Source of the DNA: Saprospiraceae bacterium
GTDB lineage: Bacteria; Bacteroidota; Bacteroidia; Chitinophagales; Saprospiraceae
Direction: 5' to 3'
NCBI GenBank assembly: GCA_030728245.1
Contig: JANQZX010000138.1
Span: forward strand, 30,247-91,793
Length of the DNA stretch: 61,547 nt
Shown here: in pieces, positions 8,934 through 18,636 of the stretch
How the letters are laid out: each line of letters begins with the position of its first letter
How positions within the stretch are numbered: the stretch's first letter is position 1
Notes under the pieces: model-generated
Seen by the model: the letters and a program-made list of their open reading frames with translations, nothing else
What the model was told of the DNA's origin: nothing
The model's database searches: none
Made by a program: the position numbers and the translations under genes

Positions 8934-11633
8934 ATGTCATGTAAACTTCAATTCCAAATTCACTACTATACCAAAACGGGAGAAAATTTATATCTAAAAA
9001 TCTGTGGAAGTATTAATAAGGAGGTAAAATATCTGCCACTTAACTATTTAGGAAACGGTTTTTGGGGAAATTCGTTCGATTTTTTAGAAGAGAATCTTGA
9101 TTTTCAATATAGTTATATTGTGAAAGATAATCTGCTTCACAATAAGAAAGACGAAGGTGTTTTTCAACGGTCTTTTTTAAGAAGCGATGTATCTTCTGAC
9201 TTTTTCTTTATCAGAGATTTTTGGATGGATAAGGGGCGTGCGGAAAATGCTTTTTTTACTGATGCTTTCGCTGGTTTGGTGTTACCTCAAACCAATCAGT
9301 TTACTGAAACATTGAATGAAAAGGGTTTTATTCAGCTGACATTTCATATCAAAGTTCCTTTTTGTTATGAGGGTGCCCAACTTATGGTTTTAGGAAATCA
9401 TGAAAAACTAGGACATTGGCAACCTGTAAACGGGCTTAAATTATCTAATAATTTAGATAATAATGAATGGGTAGGAACCGTTTCTTTCAACATTTTCCCG
9501 CAAAATCTGGAGTATAAATATGTTTGGTTACATCCTGATCATAATGTCACCTTTGAGGGGGGTGAAAACAGGCATTTGAGAGACTTAAAACCAATTCTTT
9601 CAAGGGTTAATATCTTATTAAACGATATACATTTTAATTACACAACACCTTATTGGAAAGGTGTCGGTGTGGCCATTCCCGTTTTTTCCCTTAGAAGTAT
9701 CCAAAGTCTTGGCGTAGGGGAATTCAATGATTTAATCCTGTTTTCTGATTGGGCCGCTCAATCTGGTCTCAAAATGATTCAAATCTTGCCAATCAATGAT
9801 ACTCAATCTTCAAAAACCTGGACTGACTCTTATCCTTATGCTGCCATATCTGTTTTTGCTCTCCATCCACTTTATTTACATATTGAAAGTATTTCCGGCT
9901 GGGCAAATATTGTTACGCCTTTAGAATTAGATAATATCAGAAGAGATTTAAATGAATTGGATGCCGTCGATTACGAGCGGGTGCTTACTTGTAAACTTGA
10001 TCTGGCAAAGAAAATATTTACCGATCAATGGGATCAATTAAAAGACGACCCCGATTATATCCAATTTTTTAAGGAAAATGAAAATTGGTTATCGTCTTAC
10101 GCTCTTTTTTCCTTTTTTAGGGACAAGTATAAGACCGTTGACTTTACAAAATGGGGCGATTATGCCGTTTTTAATCCTACATTTCTAACAGATTTTATTC
10201 ATCCGGCCAATGAACATTTCTTAGATATTGCCTTTTATTTTTTCCTGCAATATAACTTAGATAAGCAATTATTAAATGCCTCCAAATATGCTAAAAGCAA
10301 GGGGGTAATTTTAAAAGGGGATCTGCCTATCGGTATTTTTAAACATAGCACCGATGCATGGATTTCGCCGCATCTCTTTAATATGGATGGTCAGGCAGGT
10401 GCTCCGCCGGACCCTTTTTCGGCTACAGGGCAAAATTGGGGTTTCCCAACGTATAACTGGTCAGAAATGGCGAAAGACGATTATGCCTGGTGGAAAAATA
10501 GAATGATTATTCTAGCCAAATATTTTAGTGCATATAGAATAGATCATATCTTAGGTTTCTTTAGAATTTGGGAAATTCCTGCTAATCAGGTAGATGGTTT
10601 ATTGGGTGTTTTTAATCCAGTCATTCCTCTGGTCATGCAGGATTTTAATAATTATGGTATATCTTTCGATGAGAATAGATTTTGTAAACCTTACCTCACC
10701 TTTGAACTATTAAAATCTCTATTTTCTAAAGAAATAGATGAAATGCTGCCTGTTTTTTTTAATGTAGAGGAAAATGGTTTGTATTCTTTTAAGTCACATT
10801 TAGCTTGTCAAAAAGATTTAGAAGAATTTTTGAATTCAACGACTGGAAGGAAATATGTCTCACATAAAAATATCCTTTTTAGCCTTGTTTGTGATGTTTT
10901 GTTTATAAAAGATAAATATCAGGAGAATGCGTTTCATCCCAGGATAAATCTAATGGATACTTATTCCTTTGCCTTTTTAAATGATCTTGCACAATATAAT
11001 ATTAGGCGCCTACATGATTATTATTTTTATCAAATGCAAGATGAATTTTGGAGAGACAAGGCGATGGAAAAATTGCCGGCCATTAAGGAAGCTACTAACA
11101 TGTTAATCTGTGGTGAAGATTTAGGCATGGTGCCAGCTTGTGTTTCAGGGGTAATGAAAGAATTGGGTTTACTTACTCTTGAGATACAAAGAATGAGTAA
11201 AAATCCCTCAACACCCTATTTGCAAGAAAGAGACATTCCCTTTTTATCCGTAGTTAGTCCTTCTACACATGATATGTCTCCGATAAGATGTTGGTGGGAC
11301 GAATCAGAAAGGGATCAAATTCAATACTTTTATCAGTCTCAACTCGGTGGTGAGAATGAAGCCCCATCAACCTGTACACCGGAATTAGTTGAGAAGGTAA
11401 TCGATTTGCATTTAAGTTGGCCATCCCTTTGGGCCGTTTTTCCTCTTCAAGATTTGTTGGGAATGGACGATTTACTTAGAAATCCTAATCCTGCAATGGA
11501 GCGAATTAACGTTCCAGCAAATCCAAAAAATTACTGGCATTATAGAATGCATTTGAAAATGGAGGATTTATTAAAGAGAACTGATTTTTCCGATAAATTG
11601 AAAAGGAAAATTAGTTTTTTCAGAGAATTATAG
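8934..11633 (+). CDS. malQ: 4-alpha-glucanotransferase (GH77 amylomaltase) with N-terminal CBM20 modules
   Basis: 899 residues, about 200-250 longer than classical MalQ because of two N-terminal starch-binding (CBM20-like) modules. The second, about residues 120-235, has the recognisable VLGNHEKLGHWQPVNGLKL. The GH77 barrel follows from about residue 245 with AIPVFSLRSIQSLGVGEF. Catalytic landmarks are YRIDHILGFFRIWEIP (nucleophile Asp), CGEDLGMVP (acid/base Glu) and STHDMSPIRCWW (transition-state Asp). The enzyme transfers alpha-1,4-glucan segments in the cytosol during maltodextrin or glycogen turnover. No signal peptide is present. The pullulanase at 47862 would provide debranching. Confidence 0.95.
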   Translation: MSCKLQFQIHYYTKTGENLYLKICGSINKEVKYLPLNYLGNGFWGNSFDFLEENLDFQYSYIVKDNLLHNKKDEGVFQRSFLRSDVSSDFFFIRDFWMDKGRAENAFFTDAFAGLVLPQTNQFTETLNEKGFIQLTFHIKVPFCYEGAQLMVLGNHEKLGHWQPVNGLKLSNNLDNNEWVGTVSFNIFPQNLEYKYVWLHPDHNVTFEGGENRHLRDLKPILSRVNILLNDIHFNYTTPYWKGVGVAIPVFSLRSIQSLGVGEFNDLILFSDWAAQSGLKMIQILPINDTQSSKTWTDSYPYAAISVFALHPLYLHIESISGWANIVTPLELDNIRRDLNELDAVDYERVLTCKLDLAKKIFTDQWDQLKDDPDYIQFFKENENWLSSYALFSFFRDKYKTVDFTKWGDYAVFNPTFLTDFIHPANEHFLDIAFYFFLQYNLDKQLLNASKYAKSKGVILKGDLPIGIFKHSTDAWISPHLFNMDGQAGAPPDPFSATGQNWGFPTYNWSEMAKDDYAWWKNRMIILAKYFSAYRIDHILGFFRIWEIPANQVDGLLGVFNPVIPLVMQDFNNYGISFDENRFCKPYLTFELLKSLFSKEIDEMLPVFFNVEENGLYSFKSHLACQKDLEEFLNSTTGRKYVSHKNILFSLVCDVLFIKDKYQENAFHPRINLMDTYSFAFLNDLAQYNIRRLHDYYFYQMQDEFWRDKAMEKLPAIKEATNMLICGEDLGMVPACVSGVMKELGLLTLEIQRMSKNPSTPYLQERDIPFLSVVSPSTHDMSPIRCWWDESERDQIQYFYQSQLGGENEAPSTCTPELVEKVIDLHLSWPSLWAVFPLQDLLGMDDLLRNPNPAMERINVPANPKNYWHYRMHLKMEDLLKRTDFSDKLKRKISFFREL

Positions 11634-11664
11634 GTAAATTGATTTTAATATTATCGTTATACCA

Positions 11665-12399
11665 ATGAAAAGTAAGATTTATTGCTTGTTTATGATGCTT
11701 GGATATTTTATTGATCTTGTAGGTCAGGTGAATCCATGTAATCAAGTAATTATTCCTGCTGATTCTACTGGCATTTTTTCGTTTTCCGGGTATAATGTTA
11801 AAAAGGGAATGGTTGATAGCCTTTGTTTACATATTCCGGTGGAATATTCCTTTGCAGTTAAAATTCCAAAAGGGATGCCTGTCTTGCCCATTGGTAAATC
11901 AATGCAGCATTTACCTGTTTCGCTTAAATATTCTTGTTATCCTGTTGACTGCCAATTCAAACAAAATGAAACGGGTTGTATAACATTGAAGGGTAAATTA
12001 GATGAATCTTATGGTTATGATGCACTAAAATTGAGGTTAGATGTCCCTGATAGTTTGAAATGGGGATTAAATGAATTTGGATTTTTCGTAAGACCCATTT
12101 CAAGCACGGCCTGCAAGACATCCTCTACGCATAGTTTAGGTGCCACAAGACTAAAAATAAATGCGTTCCCAAATCCATTTACCGATTATCTACAGATTCA
12201 TATATTGACTGAGTTAAGTGGCATTTTTGATCTTCAATTATTTGATATAAACGGCAGATTAGTAGAAAGGAGAAGAATCAACTTAAATCCAGGCAATAAT
12301 CGATTTGAGTTTCCTACAAAAGATATTCCTTCTGGTATTTATGCCTGTAGTTTGACAGACGGATTTTCAACGGTATCTATGCGTTTAAGTAAGCAATAA
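11665..12399 (+). CDS. Secreted protein with T9SS type A sorting domain
   Basis: 244 residues. A signal peptide (about 1-20, ending LVGQ) is followed by a 145-residue unassigned N-terminal part containing six or so cysteines, which suggests disulfides in the periplasm or outside the cell. Residues about 168-244 are a T9SS type A C-terminal domain: INAFPNPFTDYLQI, LFDINGRLVERR, IPSGIYACSL. The cargo domain is not one I recognise. It follows malQ by 31 bp and ends 3 bp from the convergent yigZ-like gene, so it may be co-transcribed with malQ, though a functional link is unproven. Confidence 0.8.
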   Translation: MKSKIYCLFMMLGYFIDLVGQVNPCNQVIIPADSTGIFSFSGYNVKKGMVDSLCLHIPVEYSFAVKIPKGMPVLPIGKSMQHLPVSLKYSCYPVDCQFKQNETGCITLKGKLDESYGYDALKLRLDVPDSLKWGLNEFGFFVRPISSTACKTSSTHSLGATRLKINAFPNPFTDYLQIHILTELSGIFDLQLFDINGRLVERRRINLNPGNNRFEFPTKDIPSGIYACSLTDGFSTVSMRLSKQ

Positions 12400-12402
12400 T
12401 CC

Positions 12403-13062
12403 TCACCAGGTTCCTTGAAATTCCCATTTTAAATGAGGTAATAACAAGGTAGGGTCAACTTGATCGATTCTAAGCGATAATGCCTGAGCAATGAATTGAG
12501 GTAATTTTCCCTCCCATTTTGATTTTGGAAATTGAATGGTAAGTTCACAATTCAAATCAAACGATTGTCTTATTATAGTAAGTTCATATTTCTTTGCCGC
12601 GTCCATAATTAAGGGCATTTTACTATAATCACAATAAAATATATAATAATCTGATAACTCTTTTTCAATGATACTGGCATTGTCAATGGCCGCAGCTGCA
12701 GCTAATCGATAGGCATTTATAAGACCGGAAGTGCCAAGAAGGGTACCACCGAAATATCGTGTAACTACAATAAGGACATTGGTCAATCCATTACTATCTA
12801 TTTGCCCGAGAATGGGTTTACCAGCAGTACCTGAAGGCTCTCCATCGTCATTTGCTCTATATTTAAGGCCATCGAGACCTATGCGCCAGGCAAAGCAATG
12901 GTGATTTGCTTTGCCGTGTAATTTCCGGATTTCCTCTAAGGCGTTACCAGCGTCGTCACCGTTTACAATGGGAAAAATATGAGCTAAAAATTTACTACCA
13001 CGATCACGAAATTCGCCATATCCGGGAGAATTTATCGTTTTATATTGAAAATTATTTTTCAT
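12403..13062 (-). CDS. YigZ/IMPACT family protein (UPF0029)
   Basis: About 219 residues from an ATG at 13062 (MKNNFQYKT). A longer frame from 13080 would overlap the upstream gene by 14 nt and adds only a non-conserved tip, so the shorter start is preferred. The UPF0029 N-terminal domain is clear: RGSKFLAHIFPI, KANHHCFAWRIG, ANDDGEPSGTAGKPIL and VVTRYFGGTLLGTSGLINAY. A small C-terminal ferredoxin-like domain (about 145-215) follows. The cellular role is unsettled; eukaryotic relatives regulate translation. It lies 4 bp after the EamA gene and probably shares its transcript. Confidence 0.93.
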   Translation of the reverse strand: MKNNFQYKTINSPGYGEFRDRGSKFLAHIFPIVNGDDAGNALEEIRKLHGKANHHCFAWRIGLDGLKYRANDDGEPSGTAGKPILGQIDSNGLTNVLIVVTRYFGGTLLGTSGLINAYRLAAAAAIDNASIIEKELSDYYIFYCDYSKMPLIMDAAKKYELTIIRQSFDLNCELTIQFPKSKWEGKLPQFIAQALSLRIDQVDPTLLLPHLKWEFQGTW

Positions 13063-13066
13063 TGTT

Positions 13067-13933
13067 TCAAGAAAGAGCAATAAGGAGAACCGCTGAAATG
13101 GCTAAAGCTACGCCCATTAATTTATATTTATTTGCCTTTTCTTTAAAGATAAGTAGCGCACCTAACATAGAAATAGCAATAATTCCTACATTATTTATTG
13201 GAAACATCAAACTGGCATCCCAGCCTTGTCCAATAGCTTTCATTAAATAATGAATAGACATGAAATTAGGAATGCCCAATAAAATTCCAAAAGGTATAAT
13301 ATGCCAGGGTATCTTCAATCCATTTTTTATTTTATGAAATATCATAAATAAAATACCCAATGTAGCAGCAGTACCAAAAAGTACAGCTAAAAATAAAGCA
13401 GATTGTTTAGATCCTGTGGATTTACCCAAAAGGTAAAAAGCGGAATCGATGATGGAACTTAAAAGCCAGGTTAAAAGGGGATAAAGCCATAAAATCCATT
13501 TTCTTTTCTGTTCCGGGTCTTTATTAAATGGCATATTGATGACTACAATGGCACTCATGGCAGCAATAATGCCAATGATGCGAAAAATAGTAAGATTTTC
13601 AGCATAAAATAGAACGCCAATCAGTATGGGGGCTATCAGAGACATTTTTTGAGTGACTGAACTTATCATAATGCCAAAATGAGTTACTGTTTTGGACATG
13701 ATGTTAAAGGTTATGATAAATAACCCACCTAAAAGAAAAGCATATCCGTTCAGCGGTTCGTCCTTTATGGATTGAAAATTTAAGTTGTCAGCATTAACTA
13801 CCAAAGTTGAAATAAGGCAAGTAATATAATTTACAGTAATTATGCCCTGAATATTTAAATTTTTGTCAGAAAAATAGCGAAACATCCAAAGTAAGGTACA
13901 CGAACTCAAAATGGATAAGGTCAGATAAAGCAT
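13067..13933 (-). CDS. EamA/DMT family transporter
   Basis: 288-residue integral membrane protein with about ten hydrophobic helices in two EamA-like halves, for example the C-terminal half with PWHIIPFGILLGIPNF and LGALLIFKEKANKYKLMGVALA. Members of the drug/metabolite transporter superfamily export or import small metabolites; the substrate cannot be assigned. A consensus promoter lies directly upstream and the yigZ-like gene follows by 4 bp. Confidence 0.9.
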   Translation of the reverse strand: MLYLTLSILSSCTLLWMFRYFSDKNLNIQGIITVNYITCLISTLVVNADNLNFQSIKDEPLNGYAFLLGGLFIITFNIMSKTVTHFGIMISSVTQKMSLIAPILIGVLFYAENLTIFRIIGIIAAMSAIVVINMPFNKDPEQKRKWILWLYPLLTWLLSSIIDSAFYLLGKSTGSKQSALFLAVLFGTAATLGILFMIFHKIKNGLKIPWHIIPFGILLGIPNFMSIHYLMKAIGQGWDASLMFPINNVGIIAISMLGALLIFKEKANKYKLMGVALAISAVLLIALS

Positions 13934-13949
13934 TTTTTCTTTTTAGAAA

Positions 13950-13957
13950 CAAAGATA
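13950..13957 (-). promoter_or_regulatory. -7 element (TATCTTTG) for the EamA-yigZ unit
   Basis: Minus-strand TATCTTTG, with an upstream TTG about 18 nt away. It lies 16 nt before the EamA start codon and back to back with the DUF1599 promoter. Confidence 0.6.
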
Positions 13958-14004
13958 AGCACAATTGTCAGTAAACAATGTCTTACCATTATCAACTAAT
14001 TACC

Positions 14005-14012
14005 TATATTTG
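14005..14012 (+). promoter_or_regulatory. -7 element (TATATTTG) for the DUF1599 operon
   Basis: Consensus TAnnTTTG on the plus strand, 23 nt before the GTG start at 14036. Confidence 0.6.
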
Positions 14013-14035
14013 CAAAAATTTATAAAATTGCTTGC

Positions 14036-14584
14036 GTGGAAAGAACGCTTAGTCAGTACGACACTGAAATATTGGCCTGTAGGGAACTTTTTATCCAGAA
14101 AACGTTAGATTATGGAACTTCTTGGCGTGTTTTAAGGCCAACTTCCCTGACCGACCAACTTCTGATAAAAGTAAAACGCATACGCACCATTCAAATTATG
14201 GGTGCTCAAAAAATTGATGACCCCATTAAACAGGAATATCAAGCGGTGGTTAACTACAGTATTATGGCCTTAATTCAACTTGAATTGCCTGATGATTACC
14301 CATTCGATATTTCACAAGAAGAAGCTGTTTCTTTGTACAACAAACAGGTCGGCATAGCCAAACATTTAATGAGCAATAAAAACCATGATTATGGCGAGGT
14401 CTGGAGAGAAATGAGGTTAAGTTCTTTGGTAGATATTATGTTAACTAAATTGCTGAGAATCAAACAAATTGAAGATAATTTTGGTAAAACAAATGTCTCA
14501 GAAGGGGTTGACGCAAATTATCAGGATATTTTAAATTATGCTGTTTTTTCCCTGATTAAAATAACAGAACAATCAGAAGTTTAA
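14036..14584 (+). CDS. DUF1599 domain-containing protein (tandem repeat)
   Basis: 182 residues starting at GTG; no in-frame ATG upstream fits the promoter position. The protein is an internal duplication: residues about 14-62 and 106-158 share the pattern K-x-x-DYG-x-x-WR-x-x-R-x-x-SL-x-D, then K-x-x-RI-x-x-I. This is the DUF1599 signature. The repeated DYG/WR motifs and all-helical look resemble MazG-like nucleotide-binding proteins, but function is unproven. It heads a co-directional run with the BT_3928-type gene (24 bp on), nusB and guaA, an order I associate with Bacteroidota housekeeping. Confidence 0.9.
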   Translation: MERTLSQYDTEILACRELFIQKTLDYGTSWRVLRPTSLTDQLLIKVKRIRTIQIMGAQKIDDPIKQEYQAVVNYSIMALIQLELPDDYPFDISQEEAVSLYNKQVGIAKHLMSNKNHDYGEVWREMRLSSLVDIMLTKLLRIKQIEDNFGKTNVSEGVDANYQDILNYAVFSLIKITEQSEV

Positions 14585-14608
14585 TTTTTTAAAAGTAAAA
14601 ACTTATAT

Positions 14609-16093
14609 ATGACACTTACAGATATAATAATGTATATGGCCATTGCAGGTGGTCTTTGGACAGCTATGGTCTATTTCTTATGGCAGAAATCAAAAAATAT
14701 TTTGATAACTTTCCTCCAAAGTTTTTGTGGTGCCTTATTTATATTTTCTGGCTGGGTGAAAGCCATAGATCCACTGGGAACGGCTTACAAAATGGAACAA
14801 TATTTTGCAGAGTTTAAAGTGACTTTTTCACAAACTTCCCTGAGTTCTTTGGCCGATATTTTTCCGGTAATGGCAGAATATGCCATTGTTTTTGCTGTAA
14901 TAATGATTGTTCTTGAAATTGTATTAGGTATTATGCTTCTTTTTGGCATTTATAAAAAAATTACAGCCTGGTCTTTTTTCTTGCTTATTTTGTTTTTTAC
15001 CTTTTTAACAGGTTTTACCTACCTCACTGGTTATGTTCCCGAAGGAGTTAATTTTTTCTCATTTTCTCAATGGGGCGATTATGTAGAGACCAATATGAAG
15101 GTTACGGATTGTGGTTGTTTTGGTGATTTTATTAAGTTGAAACCAAAAGTTTCTTTTTTGAAAGATATATTTTTACTCGTTCCAGCTATTCTATTTATTG
15201 TATTTAACAAAAGTTTATTTACTCTTTTCACTCCGGTAACCCGTAATAGTATTCTTGCTATTAGTTTGGCAGGATTCACTTTTTATTCTTTCTCCAATTT
15301 CGTATGGGATTTGCCACACACAGATTTCAGGCCGTTTAAAATAGGAAATGATATAAGAGAAATGAAAAAAAGCGAGAAGGAAGCTGCCGCCGCTGTAAAA
15401 ATTGTTGCTTATAAAATGACTAATTTAAAGTCAGGAGAGATCGTTGAAGTGCCTTTTGATACCTATATGCTGGAATATAGTAAATATCCTACCTCTGAAT
15501 GGAAGCTTGAACAGATGAAGTCTGAGCCAGCCATTGAAAAAACTAAAGTGAGTGATTTTGAAGTAGCTGACATTGATGGAAATGATAAAACAGAGGATAT
15601 TTTAAATTATCCTGGCTTTTCATTTATGATTATCGCATATAAATTAAATGAATCCGTAGTGAATACTACAAGAATTCAGAGAGATTCTGTATTTGTATTG
15701 GATAGTGTGTTAGTAGGAAAAACCTATCAATATAATAATGTTTTTGACAGAATAGTAGAAAAAACGATACCCGTTAAGACCTATTCCTGGAAAGAAAATT
15801 ATGTAGCATCCTGGAAAAATAACCTTCTCCCTGTTTTAAATCCACTATTGAAGGAAAATATTAAAGTTTTCGCAATTACAAAATATACCGATAAACAAAT
15901 GATTACTGATTTTCAAAAATCATTGAAAGTTGATTTTCCTATTTATATGGCTGATGATATTTTGTTGAAAACGATTGTGCGTTCCAATCCTGGCGTGGTT
16001 TTATTAAAAGACGGAAAAGTGATTTCTAATTGGCATATAAATCAATTGCCTGATGCCAAAGAACTTATCACTTTGTTTGATTTAAATAAATAA
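14609..16093 (+). CDS. BT_3928 family DoxX-like membrane protein
   Basis: 494 residues. The N-terminal 210 residues form about six membrane helices of the DoxX/MauE type (GALFIFSGWVKAIDPLGTAYK; FLTGFTYLTGYVPEG), including a CGCF motif near VTDCGCFGDF as in MauE-like redox partners. The remaining 280 residues are mostly soluble, with a thioredoxin-like flavour at the end (FAITKYTDKQMITDFQKSL, VVLLKDGKVISNWH) but no CXXC. In other Bacteroidota the family occurs next to DUF1599, as here. A role in periplasmic redox or respiratory assembly is inference only. Confidence 0.85.
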   Translation: MTLTDIIMYMAIAGGLWTAMVYFLWQKSKNILITFLQSFCGALFIFSGWVKAIDPLGTAYKMEQYFAEFKVTFSQTSLSSLADIFPVMAEYAIVFAVIMIVLEIVLGIMLLFGIYKKITAWSFFLLILFFTFLTGFTYLTGYVPEGVNFFSFSQWGDYVETNMKVTDCGCFGDFIKLKPKVSFLKDIFLLVPAILFIVFNKSLFTLFTPVTRNSILAISLAGFTFYSFSNFVWDLPHTDFRPFKIGNDIREMKKSEKEAAAAVKIVAYKMTNLKSGEIVEVPFDTYMLEYSKYPTSEWKLEQMKSEPAIEKTKVSDFEVADIDGNDKTEDILNYPGFSFMIIAYKLNESVVNTTRIQRDSVFVLDSVLVGKTYQYNNVFDRIVEKTIPVKTYSWKENYVASWKNNLLPVLNPLLKENIKVFAITKYTDKQMITDFQKSLKVDFPIYMADDILLKTIVRSNPGVVLLKDGKVISNWHINQLPDAKELITLFDLNK

Positions 16094-16119
16094 GATTTTT
16101 TAAAATATTAAGTACTGTT

Positions 16120-17058
16120 ATGCTGAGTCGAAGAAATGTTAGGGTAAAGGTGATGCAAATTTTGTATGCCTTGGGCAGAGATGTTACTCAGGATTATACC
16201 AAGGGGCTTTTAGGTTATAGAAGACAGATTAATCAATCTTTTGATCTTTATCTTTTGGTGTTATTTTATGTGATTAAAATAGCAGGTTATGCCTCCACTG
16301 ACTTGAAAAATAGAAAATTAAGACATAGACCTACGGAAGAAGATAAATTATTTAAACCAATCTTAGCGACTAACCCATATATTAAATCGCTCTCCGATAA
16401 CATTGGGTTGTTTAATCTTATTGATACCCATGATATAAGAGAAAAATTAGACGAAGATTTGGTTCGATTGATGTATAACGAGTTCTTAAAATCTGAAGAA
16501 TATAAGGAATTTTTAATAGCAGATTCGTTAACACCTGAAGATTACGTTAATATTTATTTGAGTTTATTAAAGACCTGTCTTCAATCTAATCACTTCCAGG
16601 AAATACTTGAGGATAATTATTCTCAATGGATTGATGATGAATCTTTGGTGGTAGGTGCAGTTAAAAAGACATTAAAACAACTTCCTGTAGCTTCTGATTT
16701 TTACAAAGAATATATTCCTTCCGATGAAGCTACGGTTGATTTTGGTGAGTTTTTACTGGAGACTGTATTTTTTAAGGACAAGGAATTATTGGAAATAATT
16801 TCTCCGAATTTGCAAAATTGGGATGCTGAAAGAGTGGCTATCATTGATATGATTTTAATAAAAATGGCTATTTCAGAATTGATGAATTTCAATTCTATTC
16901 CAGGAAAAGTTACTTTAAATGAGTATGTTGAGATATCAAAAACCTATTCTACAGATAAAAGTAAAGATTTTATTAATGGTATCTTAGATAGGTTGTTTAA
17001 ACAACTAACGGAAGATCAAAAAATTTTAAAAGAGGGTAGAGGTCTGCTTGATAGCTAG
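16120..17058 (+). CDS. nusB: Transcription antitermination protein NusB
   Basis: 312 residues. The typical NusB fold (about 140 residues) occupies the C-terminal half, with AERVAIIDMILIKMAISEL and LNEYVEISKTYSTDKSKDFINGILDRL. The N-terminus keeps the LSRRNVRVKVMQILYAL start. The extra 120-150 residues in between are usual in Bacteroidota NusB. NusB with NusE binds boxA RNA to promote rRNA antitermination. It is followed 24 bp later by guaA. Confidence 0.93.
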   Translation: MLSRRNVRVKVMQILYALGRDVTQDYTKGLLGYRRQINQSFDLYLLVLFYVIKIAGYASTDLKNRKLRHRPTEEDKLFKPILATNPYIKSLSDNIGLFNLIDTHDIREKLDEDLVRLMYNEFLKSEEYKEFLIADSLTPEDYVNIYLSLLKTCLQSNHFQEILEDNYSQWIDDESLVVGAVKKTLKQLPVASDFYKEYIPSDEATVDFGEFLLETVFFKDKELLEIISPNLQNWDAERVAIIDMILIKMAISELMNFNSIPGKVTLNEYVEISKTYSTDKSKDFINGILDRLFKQLTEDQKILKEGRGLLDS

Positions 17059-17082
17059 TAACCCACAGAATATCAATAGATT

Positions 17083-18636
17083 ATGCAGGATTCGATATTA
17101 ATTTTAGATTTTGGTTCTCAATACACTCAACTCATTGCCCGACGAGTCAGGGAAATGGAGGTTTACAGTGAAATAAAGCCGTTTAACCAGGTTCCGGATG
17201 ATCTCTCTAATTTCAAGGGGGTCATTTTATCAGGTAGTCCATTTTCTGTACAAGACGAAAATGCACTTAAAGTTGATTTATCTGAGATTTTAGGCCGTTT
17301 ACCAGTATTGGGTATCTGTTATGGGGCGCAATATATTGCTCAGTCACTTGGAGGTAAAGTGGAAAAATCAGATAAAAGAGAATACGGTAAAGCTTCTCTT
17401 GAGATCGTTTCTGATCATAGTAAGTTATTTGACGGCGTTGAAATGAATAGCCAGGTTTGGATGTCACATGCTGATACTATTACTAAAATTCCTGAAGGCT
17501 TTGAAGTTTTAGCAAAAACAAATGACATTCCTATTGCAGCTTTTGGAAGTAATAATAAATTGTTTGAAGCGGCAGTAGTTTGTTTACAATTTCACCCGGA
17601 AGTTACACATAGTGTTGAAGGCTTTAAAATATTGGAGAATTTTGTAAGAAATATGGCTGGTTGTGAGGGTAATTGGACACCCGCAGCCTTTGTAAAATCT
17701 ACCGTAGCCGATTTGAAAAGTAAAATAGGCAATGATCATGTCATTTTAGGATTGAGTGGCGGCGTTGATTCATCAGTTGCGGCAGCTTTACTTCATAAAG
17801 CCATTGGAAACCAGTTGGTTTGTGTTTTTATTGATAATGGTTTACTCAGGAAAAATGAATATGAGGAAGTGCTTCACAGCTATAAAGATATGGGTTTAAG
17901 GGTCATTGGTGTGGACGCTAAAGCTCATTTCTATGAAGCATTAAAGGGTGTTTCTGATCCAGAGGCAAAAAGAAAGGCTATTGGAAAAGCTTTTATTGAT
18001 ATTTTTGAAGAACAGGCGAAGTTCCTCGAAAGTACCGATAATAAGATAGCTTATTTGGCTCAAGGTACCATCTATCCCGATGTCATTGAATCTGTTTCTG
18101 TTCACGGACCTTCAGTAACCATAAAATCTCATCATAACGTTGGTGGTTTACCTGAAAAGTTGAATTTAAAAATTGTGGAGCCTCTTCGAATGTTGTTTAA
18201 AGATGAGGTGAGAAGGGTAGGTAAAGAAATGGGCGTGGCCCCAGACATATTAAACAGACACCCTTTTCCAGGTCCCGGTCTCGGTATTCGTATATTGGGT
18301 GATATTACTGCTGAAAAAGTCAGATTGCTGCAAGAGGCTGATGCTATTTTTATAAATGGATTAAAAGAGGAGGGACTATATAATGAAGTATGGCAGGCTG
18401 CCACTATTTTATTACCCATTTTTGCCGTCGGTGTAATGGGTGATGAACGCACTTATGAACAAGTGGTCGCGCTGAGAGCTGTAACTTCATTGGACGGTAT
18501 GACCGCTGAGTGGTGTCATTTACCTTATTCGTTCTTGGGTAAAATAAGTACAGACATAATTAATCAAGTTAAGGGAATAAATAGAGTTGTTTATGATATT
18601 AGTACCAAGCCCCCGGCAACCATTGAATGGGAATAA
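17083..18636 (+). CDS. guaA: GMP synthase (glutamine-hydrolysing)
   Basis: 517 residues, full length. The N-terminal class I glutamine amidotransferase domain (about 1-190) has the nucleophile motif GICYGAQ and the FHPEVTHS triad. The ATP-pyrophosphatase domain carries the PP-loop [14 protein letters not shown], and the C-terminal dimerisation domain ends in PPATIEWE. It converts XMP to GMP in the cytosol. The final 44 nt overlap the lipoprotein gene that follows in another frame. Confidence 0.97.
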   Translation: MQDSILILDFGSQYTQLIARRVREMEVYSEIKPFNQVPDDLSNFKGVILSGSPFSVQDENALKVDLSEILGRLPVLGICYGAQYIAQSLGGKVEKSDKREYGKASLEIVSDHSKLFDGVEMNSQVWMSHADTITKIPEGFEVLAKTNDIPIAAFGSNNKLFEAAVVCLQFHPEVTHSVEGFKILENFVRNMAGCEGNWTPAAFVKSTVADLKSKIGNDHVILGLSGGVDSSVAAALLHKAIGNQLVCVFIDNGLLRKNEYEEVLHSYKDMGLRVIGVDAKAHFYEALKGVSDPEAKRKAIGKAFIDIFEEQAKFLESTDNKIAYLAQGTIYPDVIESVSVHGPSVTIKSHHNVGGLPEKLNLKIVEPLRMLFKDEVRRVGKEMGVAPDILNRHPFPGPGLGIRILGDITAEKVRLLQEADAIFINGLKEEGLYNEVWQAATILLPIFAVGVMGDERTYEQVVALRAVTSLDGMTAEWCHLPYSFLGKISTDIINQVKGINRVVYDISTKPPATIEWE

